Shown piece by piece: positions 22,979 through 32,790 of a stretch of 64,000 bases of DNA. Source of the stretch: Symsagittifera roscoffensis (Eukaryota; Xenacoelomorpha; Acoela; Convolutidae); assembly GCF_963678635.1 (NCBI RefSeq), contig NC_087065.1:64232553-64296552 (forward strand), in the 5' to 3' direction. The position numbers were made by a program, and so were the translations under genes. Within the stretch, counting starts at the first letter, position 1. Every line of letters starts with the position of its first letter. Below the pieces are notes generated by a model. It was not told the DNA's origin. It did no database searches and was given only the letters and a program-made list of their open reading frames with translations.

Positions 22979-22988
22979 TGGTGCGACC
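22979..22988 (+). other. Primer-binding site of element C
   Basis: Two bases after the LTR the sequence is TGGTGCGACC, complementary to a tRNA 3' end GGTCGCACCA. The same ten bases occur in element A (63355-63364 on the other strand). Which tRNA it is cannot be decided from this window. Confidence 0.72.
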
Positions 22989-23070
22989 ATAAGTCTCGAA
23001 TAAGACCTTAAGCAAAAGAATAGCTTAGAACTAACTAAAAAAAGATTAGACTTAGACAAAAATCACAAAA

Positions 23071-23304
23071 ATGTTACACGACAATACTTTAATTGAAATG
23101 CCTCTACGAATCAATAAATCAGAGCCATCATTCCGAACAATACGAGAACTCCCCCGTATTGGAGGAAGATCTCGGACAAGAGACGACATATGACTACAAC
23201 GGAACTTACTCATAAGTTTCTTGGTCGTACGGCAAAAACCAACACGAACTTTTATACTTAGAATTTTATTAGCAATGAAATTAGATTTTCATTTGCAGAC
23301 ATAG
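23071..23304 (+). pseudogene. 77-codon leader ORF, element C copy (one in-frame stop)
   Basis: The copy starts ATG at 23071 and ends with TAG at 23302-23304, giving the same length (234 bases) as in element A. A TGA replaces an arginine codon after SRTRDDI. Residues on both sides match element A (MLHD.TLIEM.LRIN..EP.FRTI.ELP, then RNL, RQKPT.TFI.RILLAM.LDFHLQT), with conservative changes. This protein-level conservation argues that the ORF was under coding selection in the active family. Confidence 0.6.
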
Positions 23305-24279
23305 TATAATTGAAGAAAATTCTTCACCGATAAATACAGGCGCTAAACCTATTAGTGTACAGTAACGATTGATAAAAAGATCTCTAATCGTTTTTTTTAA
23401 ATCTGCAGTAATTTGAAAAGATATCTAAAAAGAATGTTTATTGAAAATGAAAAATAAAAATTAGTTAGTAAGTAAACAAATTGTTAGTAAAATACAAATC
23501 ATTTCTCCATCTCAGCTTCATCACCTAAACATAACAAACAAATCATAAACCACTAACATGATCAAAAACTAAACCTTTCTATCAATTAAACTTTAAATTA
23601 CTTTTGAAAGGCCTATTCTAATTTTTACTTTCACCTAAATTAAACCTTTTAAACTAAACCGATCATCAAGGTTTTCCTTGGATCTCCATTTCATTTTTAT
23701 CCCAACTAAATTTTATATCAGTAATTTACATCTTGATCATCAAGGCTTATCGTTGGATCAAATAGAACAATTCTGTTCTCCCCCACACAATTAGCATAGT
23801 GTCTAACGACCTAAAAGGTCGATTCACTATCCAACCCTTACTAAGACCCAGGACTAACAGAAATTTTTCAATAACACTAACCACTCTAATTAGGATAAAC
23901 AGTGAAGAACTTCGGTTATTCATCCTTCACTTGATCCCCCCTCTTACCTCACCCAGGCTAAATCTTAAATCTTAGTAAGTATTAAAATAGTATCTAACGA
24001 ACTACTTGTGTTCTAATTATACCTGAACCTTGTGGATCGATTTACTATTCTCCAACCCTTGAACACAATCACTACCCCTAAGTAAGATTGAGTAAGTTAA
24101 CACCTTAACTTAGACTACCCACGAGAAAGTAACAATCATTCTTCGAAATCGATATATGCTTTTCTCTCCAACCCAAAACACAAGACCCAAATTAGGCTAA
24201 TCCGAGAAAAAAGTAAGAACTAATAATTTAGGCATTAAAAATCACTAATCCAAATATTGCATCCGTCATCCTAAACCCT
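23305..24279 (+). other. Leader of element C
   Basis: Conserved non-coding leader. It has the direct-repeat pair at 23661-23684 and 23735-23759, the block 'gtgaagaacttcggttat' near 23901, and the block around 'ctattctccaacccttgaacac' near 24051. All are recognisable in elements A and B in inverse orientation. Confidence 0.62.
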
Positions 24280-24534
24280 ATGTCACTAGACAATTTAGGA
24301 AAAAACAAACAATCATATTACACAAATGTGAAATAAACAACGAGATACTTGATCTCGTAATCACTCCCTACAGACAATGAACAGGATATATTAGAACCAA
24401 ACGACAAACAATCAAACGAAAAATTTTAAGCAAACAAAGACAGATTACAAGAAAAATATTTTCAAAACAAAGAAACGCATTCTCCGAAATAGAAATAAGT
24501 CAAAGAAACAAAATCTCTGTAAGCCCCGGATGGG
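24280..24534 (+). pseudogene. ORF1 remnant of element C
   Basis: An ATG at 24280 (MSLDNLGKNKQS) matches the start of ORF1. The frame shifts soon after, and RQTIKRKILSKQRQITRKIFSKQRNAFSE is readable in another frame. This copy has arginine where element B has its TGA. It ends at the deletion junction next to the 3' LTR, where GGATGGG may be the polypurine tract. Confidence 0.6.
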
Positions 24535-24902
24535 TGGAACCTGATCCAAACTTTATATTATTATTGGCTATAAATTAGATATTTTATCCCTTTAAAATAT
24601 TGAAGAATAACCAATCATACTCCATCTAACTAACAACCCATTTATTTGTAAGTGCTGAAACTACTTGTAGTTTCAGCACCAGAGCTTTCTGAATTTAACT
24701 TACAGTTTAGTTGCAAGACTAACTTGTAACAAACCAGTATACTCTAAATCTATTGAGACTAAGAGAAATAAGAGTAAGATTAAGATCGGTATTAGACTAA
24801 GAAGTTGCACTAATCTATCCGGCCGAAATTAAGATAGCGTGACGAGCAGACGGTGTACCTTATCTGAAATTACTCTATGAGTTAGACATCCGTCCCAACT
24901 CA
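24535..24902 (+). repeat. 3' LTR of element C
   Basis: This runs from TGGAACC to AACTCA (368 bp), with the palindrome at 24652-24679. It is followed by AATT, which matches the four bases before the 5' LTR. Confidence 0.8.
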
Positions 24903-24906
24903 AATT

Positions 24907-25376
24907 GTATGGCAAGCCCTTTTTGGCATGTAGTTCAACGCGGGTGCGAATCAGATTCCAAATTGTTTTGTAAGCTCTTTTAACATTTAAAAAAAAAACA
25001 TAGTTATTCTAGGTGTTCGTTAAACGACAAAGTTTTGAATCAACATTTAAATCAGCATTTGAATCTTATTCTGTCTGATCGCAAGAAAACCAAATAGCAA
25101 CCCGTAAAAATTGAGTCGAGATATAAAAAAACTAAGAAAATTTTGTCGAGTTTTAATTTCATTGCTTTGCTACAGAGACTTCTAACTCATCGCAGACTTC
25201 TAACTAAACGCTCTAATTTAGATATTGCAACAGAAAAAAGTCGCATCGAAGATAGTATAGAAGAATTATCAATCACCTACCAAACTGAGACCCATAGTTA
25301 AAAATATCAGAAGAATGCTTTTGTCCGTGGAACATCAAAAATTGACATATTACGTTATTTTGACAATTTTTGCCAA
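24907..25376. other. AT-rich spacer between element C and R2
   Basis: No gene or repeat is recognised. There are short A/T runs only. Confidence 0.4.
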
Positions 25377-26345
25377 GTTTTGAGGCAAGTCTTTCTGAAC
25401 TGGCGATTTAGTTGTTAGAAATTCGTCTACATTCGAATAAAAAACTTGTTCAAATATCGAACTATCCTAAATACTAAGCACATTGCAACAAGTTAGAGAC
25501 CAAAAAGTTACTCATTATTTTCTGACAAAAGTAGTTGCTTCACTAAAGCATGCGCTACTTTCATTTCTAAAAGGTGCAAAATGCAAAGAACGATGAAATC
25601 TTATACGTCGTTCCTCGTCAGTCGTGTATGTTTAACGAGATCCAAGTTATTTCAGTAAAAAACAGTAAAAGGAAAGCCATATCATGTTTTCATGCCAACT
25701 CACCTCTAAAAAATCAAAGCTATGAAAGCATGAAATTATACCAGCCTAACACGTGACAACCAATCAAAAAGACAAAAGGTCTACTCTTATTGTTATTACG
25801 GCAGTTTCATGGTCTAATGCCTCTTTTTGTGATCTCAATCCTTCAAATTCCATTGAAGATTGGTTTTACCGGATTGTTTTCATTCTGAAAATTTGCTCTC
25901 AAAAACATCTTTCAATTAATTAAACACATTAGTAGCGTTCATTTGACTATGACACTAAAGGTGAGTTCTAGAAATGCTTAGCTAAGCTTTTAAATCAAGT
26001 CAAGGTAAAACTATAGCTCGAGTATGATTGGGGTTAAACTTTTGGCGCTAAAAATACTCATACTTTGAGACAGGACCACACCTACTAAAACAAGTAATTT
26101 ATTCACCAATTATCTTAAATCTCTTTTGTAAAGCTGGACAGCAAACGCTGAATTTTTTTAAATTCTGAGTCAAAACAAGCGTTGAATCAAAGCAGATGTA
26201 ACGTGCATTATAAGAGAGTGTCATTAAAAGGGGTTAATTATAGATTTCAGCAGCCCAGAACGCTGTGAGAAATTTCGGAATTGAGTCAAAAAGTTTTGAT
26301 TTGATGAAAAAAATAGTATCTGGTATTTTTATTCGCCACTAATAT
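25377..26345. repeat. Direct repeat R2, partner of 20403-21470
   Basis: Similar to R1 from GTTTTGAGGCAA to TTCGCCACTAATA. In place of the R1 insert it has about 130 bases (from about 25427), which may be the ancestral content. The end at 'gccactaata' coincides with the microsatellite start in R1, so that point is a natural repeat boundary. Confidence 0.7.
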
Positions 26346-26735
26346 AAATGGCAGTTAACTCAGATTGCTGTGTTGTTGGCGGAATAGCACCCAATTAATT
26401 TTTTGAGAAAACGTCAAATCCACTATTTTTGGGCACCTTTTTGAAAACAAATTCGGAATTTTTTTTTTAAATTTTACTCAAAAGCTCGATGAGGGTTCAA
26501 ATTCTTAGTGCGCTTTTCCCCGTAATCCGATTTTGAATATGATCATGTCGAGAAGTTTGAGACTGTGCGCGACAGTCGTGACTCAAGTCGCGATTTCTAA
26601 CGACACAAAAATCAAGGTAGGAGATTGTTAACTGCGTAACTTTGGTCGCGCCTGGCTTTCAGTGTTACCATTGTTTCACGATTAAAACTTTTATTCGAGC
26701 AGCTTCCTTAAAGGCGACCATCATTTTTTTTTCAG

Positions 26736-27812
26736 ACGGCTGAAAATTCTCTTGAATGGAATTCGATTCTGGGAAACAGCTACCAAGCGTGTCAAAATGC
26801 GACACTGTCCAAAGGAAAAAACGACAGTAATTGCGGTGACCAATTGACACACGTTGAATCTGTAATTTATTCGTCACCCGATCGCAAAGTCAAAATTACC
26901 TTTACGGAATTAGATCAAATTCCTGTTGTCGAAAAATGGAGTTTAGATGAAGGCCAGACAAAAGACAAGTTAACATTTATCCGAGATAGCCCAACAATGA
27001 ACTTCAATTACTGCAACGTAGACAATTCAAAGAAAAAATCATCTTTTAAATCGAAAATTGATTCAAAATTTGCAAACCGTGTCAATGCTTGCAGCAAAGT
27101 AACGCTGTTTCCTGATTTTCAAAACTCGCGTTTTTTTCACCCGGGATTCAAACAAAAAGACCTTTTACCTAAAGCCAAGAACAAACTTTCAGTTGGGTAT
27201 CGCTTGCCAGCAATTAATCTGTCGAACACAATCAATTCGATTGGTAGAAATACCGATAATTTAACGAAACTACGCCGTGACTGGAGTAAAAATACAAATC
27301 AAATTGCTCGCTCAAAGAGGAACAAATCGCGTGATTTCAATTATTCGAGTTCTAAAGAGCAAGAACTGGATTGCAGAAAAAGTTTGTGCAAAGAAAAAAT
27401 CGCCCAAGAAAGTGCAAAGCAGCAAAATCAAAATGAAATATGTTCTACGAACAGAATAAAGTATTCAAATTTATGGGAAACCTCCTTGAAAAAAATTCAA
27501 GAGCAGCAGAAAGAAAAGCGTGAACAAATGTCTCGCGACTTTTGGAAAATGTACAATGATTTGATGGGAGAACATGGGTTCAAAAGAAGCGTCGAAAACG
27601 CGGAGAGGTTCAAACACTTATCGAGACAACTAGACCGAGCGACGACAGAGGAATGGCACGAGTTAAAACAGGAACGAACGGACGAGATAAGCATCGTAAT
27701 GACGACGTTCACGACCAAAACTGGAGTGAGAGTCGTGGCCAATCAGGATCCGGATTTGGATGAACCTAAAATCAATTGTGACGAATCTAGACCAAAACCG
27801 GTACCTGTTTAA
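26736..27812 (+). CDS. Long internal exon of a host gene of unknown function
   Basis: An open frame runs from just after a strong acceptor (polypyrimidine run ending TTTCAG at 26735) to a stop at 27810-27812. There is no ATG near the start and a stop at 26709 upstream, so at least one earlier exon is expected. The protein part is basic and Ser/Lys/Asn-rich. Towards the end it has a likely coiled coil (LKKIQEQQKEKREQMSRDFW and NAERFKHLSRQLDRAT). Two donors are possible: GTGAGA at 27726 (better match) or GTACCT at 27801. Both leave phase 0, matching the acceptor at 33295. Codon use is like the AT-rich surroundings and unlike the copia element. No family is recognised. Confidence 0.6.
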   Translation, partial: TAENSLEWNSILGNSYQACQNATLSKGKNDSNCGDQLTHVESVIYSSPDRKVKITFTELDQIPVVEKWSLDEGQTKDKLTFIRDSPTMNFNYCNVDNSKKKSSFKSKIDSKFANRVNACSKVTLFPDFQNSRFFHPGFKQKDLLPKAKNKLSVGYRLPAINLSNTINSIGRNTDNLTKLRRDWSKNTNQIARSKRNKSRDFNYSSSKEQELDCRKSLCKEKIAQESAKQQNQNEICSTNRIKYSNLWETSLKKIQEQQKEKREQMSRDFWKMYNDLMGEHGFKRSVENAERFKHLSRQLDRATTEEWHELKQERTDEISIVMTTFTTKTGVRVVANQDPDLDEPKINCDESRPKPVPV

Positions 27813-28017
27813 CAAATTATGTATTCTGAAAACGAACTGCATTGTAATTGCAGATCGATTTTGTATGGTATTGGAAACGTGTTTAATGAGCGGCTTGTAC
27901 ATTTATGAAGGCTGCACGATATACTGTCCTTTTTCGCATCGCCTTAATTGAAGATGATTAAGTTTATGATTGGTATCCCCGAAACAAATCGTTTTCTGAA
28001 CTAAATAACTTCAGAAT

Positions 28018-28092
28018 GTGAGCGGAGGTGAAGTGGTTACGTCTCCGCCTCTCAAACGAAAGGTCGGATGTTCGAGGCCCACCATGATCCGT
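28018..28092 (+). mobile_element. Possible tRNA-derived SINE head
   Basis: GTGAAGTGGTTA resembles a polymerase III A box, within a GCGGAG/CTCCGC stem. ATGTTCGAGGCCC about 40 bases on resembles a B box. The fold is not a clean tRNA, so a SINE or tRNA relic is more likely than a tRNA gene. The copia insertion lies about 90 bases downstream. Confidence 0.35.
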
Positions 28093-28183
28093 GCTCGTTG
28101 CTTGAGGATGAAGCAAAATTACCCAGCCCAGAAATATAACCAAAAAGTTGCATGTAGTTCTTTTCTTAAACAGGGGCACAACA

Positions 28184-28521
28184 TGTTGAGGACAGACGAG
28201 CTCAATGCCAGACTAGTGAAATACCAGACCAAACTCAAGGTCAGACTTGAGCAATAGAAACCTAATTGAAGGTCAACTGGTATAAAACTCAATGCACTCA
28301 GACAAGGTCAACTGGTCTGCTGGTATTTGATAAACTAATTAATTATCTGGTAATTAATTAACTGGTACTATTTGATGCTCAGTTTGTCGTGTCATTTTAA
28401 AAACACAATCTCAATTCATTCTTCAACAATCAGTATCTCTTCTCTCTCCTCAGTTGAAACCTCAGATAACTCTCAAACCTCTATCCCCTAGTCCTACTTG
28501 CTCTAACTCTGAATCTTAACA
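28184..28521 (+). repeat. 5' LTR of the copia element
   Basis: Starts TGTTGAGG and ends CTTAACA, 338 bp, with no difference seen from 32791-33128. TATAAAA at 28281-28287 is the likely TATA box. AATTAATTA...TAATTAATT near 28335 is a short hairpin. Confidence 0.95.
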
Positions 28522-28535
28522 GGTTATGGGCCCAG
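28522..28535 (+). other. Copia primer-binding site, half-tRNA type
   Basis: Directly after the LTR, GGTTATGGGCCCAG is complementary to the anticodon stem-loop of eukaryotic initiator tRNA-Met (CTGGGCCCATAACC), not to the tRNA 3' end. Drosophila copia and some relatives are known to prime from a tRNA-iMet fragment in this way. Confidence 0.8.
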
Positions 28536-28618
28536 TCTTCTAAACTTTTTGATTTAATAATTATTTGATTTCTGTCAGAGTTTTTTTTAGCTTTTATCTA
28601 GCCTTTAGCAAAGCAGAG

Positions 28619-31132
28619 ATGGACTTGAAACTGGCTGGATTCAGTGGAAAGTCTGAAGATTTTCCAGCTTGGTCGACGAAGTTTGTGGCACTGATGCATA
28701 CCAAAGGCCTGTTCAGGACTGTGATGGGCAATGACGATCTACCAGAAGCTGAACCTACGCTACCTGAGAATCCGAATGCTGACCAGATGACGGCGTACAA
28801 CACCAAGATGCAGGAGCGAGCTGTGCTGATCCAGCAGAGGAAAGACAACCGAAACACAGTGTGGTCACATCTAGCTCTGGTCCTGAACAACACCACACTG
28901 ATGTACATCAAGAACGACTGCGTGGCTGCGGATGGCTATGGCGATGGGACGAAGGCCTGGAGACTGCTGCAAGAGAAGTTTTGCAGTGTGGAGAGGCCTA
29001 CAGTGGTCAGTCTAGTAGGCCAGCTTGCGAAGCTGCGCCTAGGATCAGAGGAGGATCTCGATGACTACTTCGTTCGAAGTCAAGAGCTGATGACGCGGCT
29101 GAGTGAAGCTGGGGAAGCAATTACGGACACACTCTTCAATGCGCTCGTGATCAACGGACTGCCTGACAGCTTTGAGCATTTCGTGGTGCAGGAGAGCTTC
29201 CAGCCGGCCAAGACTTTTACAGAGCTGAGAACGAGGTTGAGGAACTATGATGACTCGAGACGAGCTCGATGTGGAGAGAAGACTGGGAATGGACACATAG
29301 CTATGCAAGCTGTGAGGAAGAAGAAAGGAGCGTCGGGTGGTGGCTGTTTTGTGTGCGGTCAGAAGGGTCATTTGGCAAGAGATTGCAGATCCAGAAGTGA
29401 CAGTGGTCAATCTGGTGCTCGAGGCAGTGGCTCGAATGAAGCAAGTGGTCCAACTTCAAGGAAGCAAGGGTGCTTCAAGTGTGGACAACAAGGACACTTT
29501 GCAAGGGACTGCAAGCAGGCAAAGACAGGGTTCTTCAGTTGTTGTGCAACAACCTCAATGAAGGGAGATGATCTCATTGTGGATACGGGATGCACCGATC
29601 ATGTAGTGCGCGACAAGGCTGTCTTCTCAAGCTTTGAGAAATGGGATGAGGGGACAACAGTTGAGAATCCGAACGGTACAATATCAAAGATTGAGGGCAT
29701 AGGCTCGGTGGAAGTGGACATACGAGACTGTCAAGATGTGACGAGGAGCTACACTTTCCACAATGTGCTGTTTGTGCCGAGCTACAACGTGAATCTGATG
29801 AGTGTGAGCTCAGCAATAGCTAGAGGGTCTAGTTTCAGCTTTACATCAGACTCTTCTCATCTTGTGGCACCGGATGGTCGACGGCTACCAGTGAAGCAGC
29901 GCGGCAAGCTTTTCTTCCTGGAGTGCAAGTTCAAGAGGAACGCGATGACTCTAGCTACGAAAGCGAAGATGGAGACAAGTAGTGCAATGCTGTGGCACCG
30001 AAGGCTGGGGCATCTCAACAAGCATGATCTAATATCAGTTGTTGATGTCGGCGAGCTAGGGTTCTGCGAAGTGTGCACAGCTTCGAAGATGCACGAAGTA
30101 GCAATGCCAAAGAAGACAGAGAACAGGGCAACTGCAGTGGGGCAGCGGGTCTTCAGCGACATCCAGGGACCATTTGAAGTTGCGAGCATGCATGGAGCGC
30201 GCTATGCCGTGAGCTTCATTGATGACTTCAGCCGTCTGGCAGTGGTCAAGTACCTGGTTAAGAAGAGCGATACTCTTTCGAAGTTCAAAGACTTTGTAGC
30301 TGAGCACGGAACACCGAAGTGCTTGAGAACTGACAACGGAGGTGAGTATTCGTCGAATGCTTTTCGGATGTTCTGTAGAGAAATGCAGGTGAAACAGGAG
30401 TTTATAGTACCTAATACTCCGCAACAGAATGGCGTGGCAGAGAGGTACAACAGGGTGATAACTGAGATGACTCGATGTCTACTGGCCGATGCAAAGCTCT
30501 CAAAGATGTTCTGGGTACGAGCAATGTCAACGGCAGTCAGGGTTCGCAACTTGTGTCCTACATCCAGCAATGAGCATCGCATTTCATCAATGGAGATGCA
30601 TTATGGGAAGCCATCGAAAGTCAACTACCTGCGAGTGTTCGGATGCCTGGCGTACTACCTGGACAGAGGAAACCGGCGGAAACTGGATCCGAAAGGCAAG
30701 AAGAGCAAGTTCATTGGTTATGACGAGGAGAGCAAAGCCTACTTGCTGATGGACCTGGAGACAAAGCGAGTGGTACGAGCAAGAAGCGTGACGTTCAATG
30801 AAGACATCATTCCAGACGACTTTCTGGTAGACAGTGAGCAGTCACAAACACTGGGTCTATCAATCGAGGGATGCCTTGATGTAGAGGAAACTAGCACGAA
30901 GACCATCACTGAGTCTACCAATAAAGCGAATGATAGTGGAGCAGCAGCTTCAGTGGGGGTTACGGAAGATGACCCAGTCGAGACTGAAGAATTGGAACCA
31001 CCTTCCACAGAGCCTCCAGAGCAGAGGCCAACAGAGATTCCAGAGCAGCGGTCAACTAGAACGCGGAACCCTCCCATCCGCAGAGCCTCCAGAGCAGAGG
31101 CCAACAGAGATTCCAGAGCAGCGGTCAACTAG
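28619..31132 (+). CDS. Copia gag-protease-integrase polyprotein (frame broken near the end)
   Basis: The start is the ATG at 28619, in the sequence ATGGACTTGAAACTGG. Residue numbers are from that Met. Gag covers about 1-230. Two zinc knuckles follow, CFVCGQKGHLARDC near 243 and CFKCGQQGHFARDC near 285. The protease active site VDTGCTDH is near 321. The integrase zinc region is WHRRLGHLN and CEVCTASKMH (about 459-492), and the catalytic Asp/Asp/Glu are in FSDIQGP, RTDNGGEY and NGVAERYNR. After 31080 the second copy of a 73-bp duplication throws the frame off, and it ends at a spurious stop. In the intact element this would continue directly into RT. Confidence 0.93.
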   Translation: MDLKLAGFSGKSEDFPAWSTKFVALMHTKGLFRTVMGNDDLPEAEPTLPENPNADQMTAYNTKMQERAVLIQQRKDNRNTVWSHLALVLNNTTLMYIKNDCVAADGYGDGTKAWRLLQEKFCSVERPTVVSLVGQLAKLRLGSEEDLDDYFVRSQELMTRLSEAGEAITDTLFNALVINGLPDSFEHFVVQESFQPAKTFTELRTRLRNYDDSRRARCGEKTGNGHIAMQAVRKKKGASGGGCFVCGQKGHLARDCRSRSDSGQSGARGSGSNEASGPTSRKQGCFKCGQQGHFARDCKQAKTGFFSCCATTSMKGDDLIVDTGCTDHVVRDKAVFSSFEKWDEGTTVENPNGTISKIEGIGSVEVDIRDCQDVTRSYTFHNVLFVPSYNVNLMSVSSAIARGSSFSFTSDSSHLVAPDGRRLPVKQRGKLFFLECKFKRNAMTLATKAKMETSSAMLWHRRLGHLNKHDLISVVDVGELGFCEVCTASKMHEVAMPKKTENRATAVGQRVFSDIQGPFEVASMHGARYAVSFIDDFSRLAVVKYLVKKSDTLSKFKDFVAEHGTPKCLRTDNGGEYSSNAFRMFCREMQVKQEFIVPNTPQQNGVAERYNRVITEMTRCLLADAKLSKMFWVRAMSTAVRVRNLCPTSSNEHRISSMEMHYGKPSKVNYLRVFGCLAYYLDRGNRRKLDPKGKKSKFIGYDEESKAYLLMDLETKRVVRARSVTFNEDIIPDDFLVDSEQSQTLGLSIEGCLDVEETSTKTITESTNKANDSGAAASVGVTEDDPVETEELEPPSTEPPEQRPTEIPEQRSTRTRNPPIRRASRAEANRDSRAAVN

Positions 31133-31153
31133 AACGCGGAACCCTCCCATCCG
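31008..31153 (+). repeat. 73-bp tandem duplication breaking the copia frame
   Basis: The 73 bases at 31008-31080 are repeated exactly at 31081-31153. Because 73 is not a multiple of three, RT and RNase H fall into a different frame from gag and integrase. The unit encodes a Pro/Glu/Thr/Arg-rich hinge (EPPEQRPTEIPEQRSTRTRN), itself internally repetitive. Confidence 0.95.
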
Positions 31154-32783
31154 ATACGGACTGGCTTACACTCATGCTTCAGTGATAGCACAAGAGCCAA
31201 GAAGCTACTTGGAAGCAGTATCTGGACCAGAAAGGGAGCAGTGGCTAGCAGCTATGGCTTTGGAGGTGCAGTCACTGAAGGCAATGGGCACCTGGACACT
31301 TGTTGATAGACCAAATTCTCGCAAGGTCATTCCTGGACGCTGGGTGCTTGCTGTGAAGAGAGATGCAATGGGACAAGTGGAGCGGTTTAAAGCCAGATAC
31401 GTGGTGAAGGGTTTTATGCAAGTGGAAGGACTGGACTTCAATGAGACCTTTGCGCCAACCTGTAAACCAGAAACAAAGAGAATACTACTGGCTTTGGGAG
31501 CGCAAGATGATCTTGTACTTCATCAGATGGACGTGAAGTCAGCCTTCCTCAACTCGCCGTTAACAGAAACTGTGTATATGGAACAGCCCGAGGGGTTTAG
31601 CAGCGGGGACAACCAAGTGTGTTTGCTACAACGCAGTATCTATGGGCTGAAGCAGGCAGGAAGGGACTGGTACCAGACGCTGAGCACGTTTCTTCTGGAG
31701 ACTGGTTTCACTCGAAGCACCAATGACTTCTGTTTGTTCACGATGAGGGGAATGGATGATGCTATGATCTATGTTCTAGTATGGGTGGATGATATCATCA
31801 TTGGCTGCAAACTGCAAGCAGAAGTTGACAGGGTGAGGGACCGATTCACTGACCGATTCAAGATGGATGATCGCGGTCCATTAGCCTGGTTTTTGAAAAT
31901 GCAGGTCAAACGGGCACCTGGTTCTGTCACTGTGAATCAGTCTCGCTACATTGAAGACTGCTTGGAGCGCTTTGGGTTGGCTGACTGCAAACCAGTAGGG
32001 ACACCAGCTGATATCAGCACTCAGTTGACGAAGAAGGACTGCCCTGGAGCGGGCTCAGAAGAAGCAGTGGCAATGCAGCGTGAGGACTACAGAGGCATAG
32101 TGGGCTCGTTATTGTACATAGCCAAGCAAACGAGGCCAGACATCCTAGCTACTGTGACTCAACTTTCACGGTTTCTGGAGAATCCTGGGAGAACACACTG
32201 GGTGGCTGCTAAGAGAGTACTGCGATACCTGAAAGGAACCAAAGATCTGGAGCTGTGCTACATCAAAGATCCTGATGGGTTCAACCTTTATGGTTCAGCA
32301 GATGCTGACTGGGCTGGTGACGTTGATGACAGAAGGTCAACAACAGGCTACAGTTTTCATGTGCAGCGGTCAGGAGCAGCAATCAGCTGGAGTACCAAGA
32401 AGCAACCTACTGCAGCAATATCTACCAGCGAAGCTGAGTATCAAGCAATGGCAGCGGCTGTTCAGGAAGGCCTCTACTTACGATCCCTACTCAATGAGAT
32501 GGATATGACGTGTGATGGTCCAACTGTGATCAACGAGGACAACCAGAGCTGCATCAAGATGTGCAAAAATCCCGTAATGCAGAAGCGTACAAAGCACATT
32601 GATGTCAAGTATCACTTTGTCCGAGAGCGGGTCGAGGATGGAACATTTGCGCTCGAGTACTGTCCAACCGAAAACATGGAGGCTGACTTGTTGACGAAAT
32701 CCCTGAGCAAGGCAAAGGTGGATCAACATCGTCGAACGCTGATGGGTTGCAGCCTGACATTGGACAAAGCCAATTCAGCCTGA
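31081..32783 (+). CDS. Copia reverse transcriptase and RNase H
   Basis: This is the continuation of the copia polyprotein in the shifted frame, ending with TGA at 32781-32783. RT blocks are W.LV.R, RWVLAVKRD, FKARYVVKGFMQ, MDVKSAFLNSPL and SIYGLKQAGRDWY. The active-site VDD is at 31785-31793. RNase H follows, with GSADADWAGDVDDRRSTTGY, ISTSEAEYQAM and the terminal RTKHIDVKYHFVRE block. It is intact within itself but lacks its own start, since it depends on the upstream frame. It ends 7 bases before the 3' LTR. Confidence 0.93.
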
Positions 32784-32790
32784 GTGGGGG
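32782..32790 (+). other. Copia polypurine tract
   Basis: GAGTGGGGG lies immediately before the 3' LTR, the position and composition expected for priming plus-strand synthesis. One T interrupts the purines. Confidence 0.6.

Larger units (their letters stand above)
22600..24902 (+). mobile_element. Element C: internally deleted member of the A/B gypsy family
   Basis: On the plus strand this has a 5' LTR (22600-22976), primer site, leader ORF, leader, the start of ORF1, and then directly a 3' LTR (24535-24902). Everything from ORF1 to the 3' LTR is missing. The 4-bp AATT flanks both sides (22596-22599 and 24903-24906), consistent with a target duplication. The copy resembles a minimal packaging-type derivative: LTRs plus leader, with no enzymes. 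Confidence 0.82.

Noticed and set aside
28594-30749. Many 60-130-codon frames overlapping the copia polyprotein
   Set aside because: They are shadows of the coding frame in G+C-richer DNA and lack domains.
30930-31080. Upstream part of the RT frame in copia (MIVEQQLQWG...)
   Set aside because: It is out of frame with the true hinge in this stretch. The RT frame is genuine only after the second copy of the 73-bp duplication.
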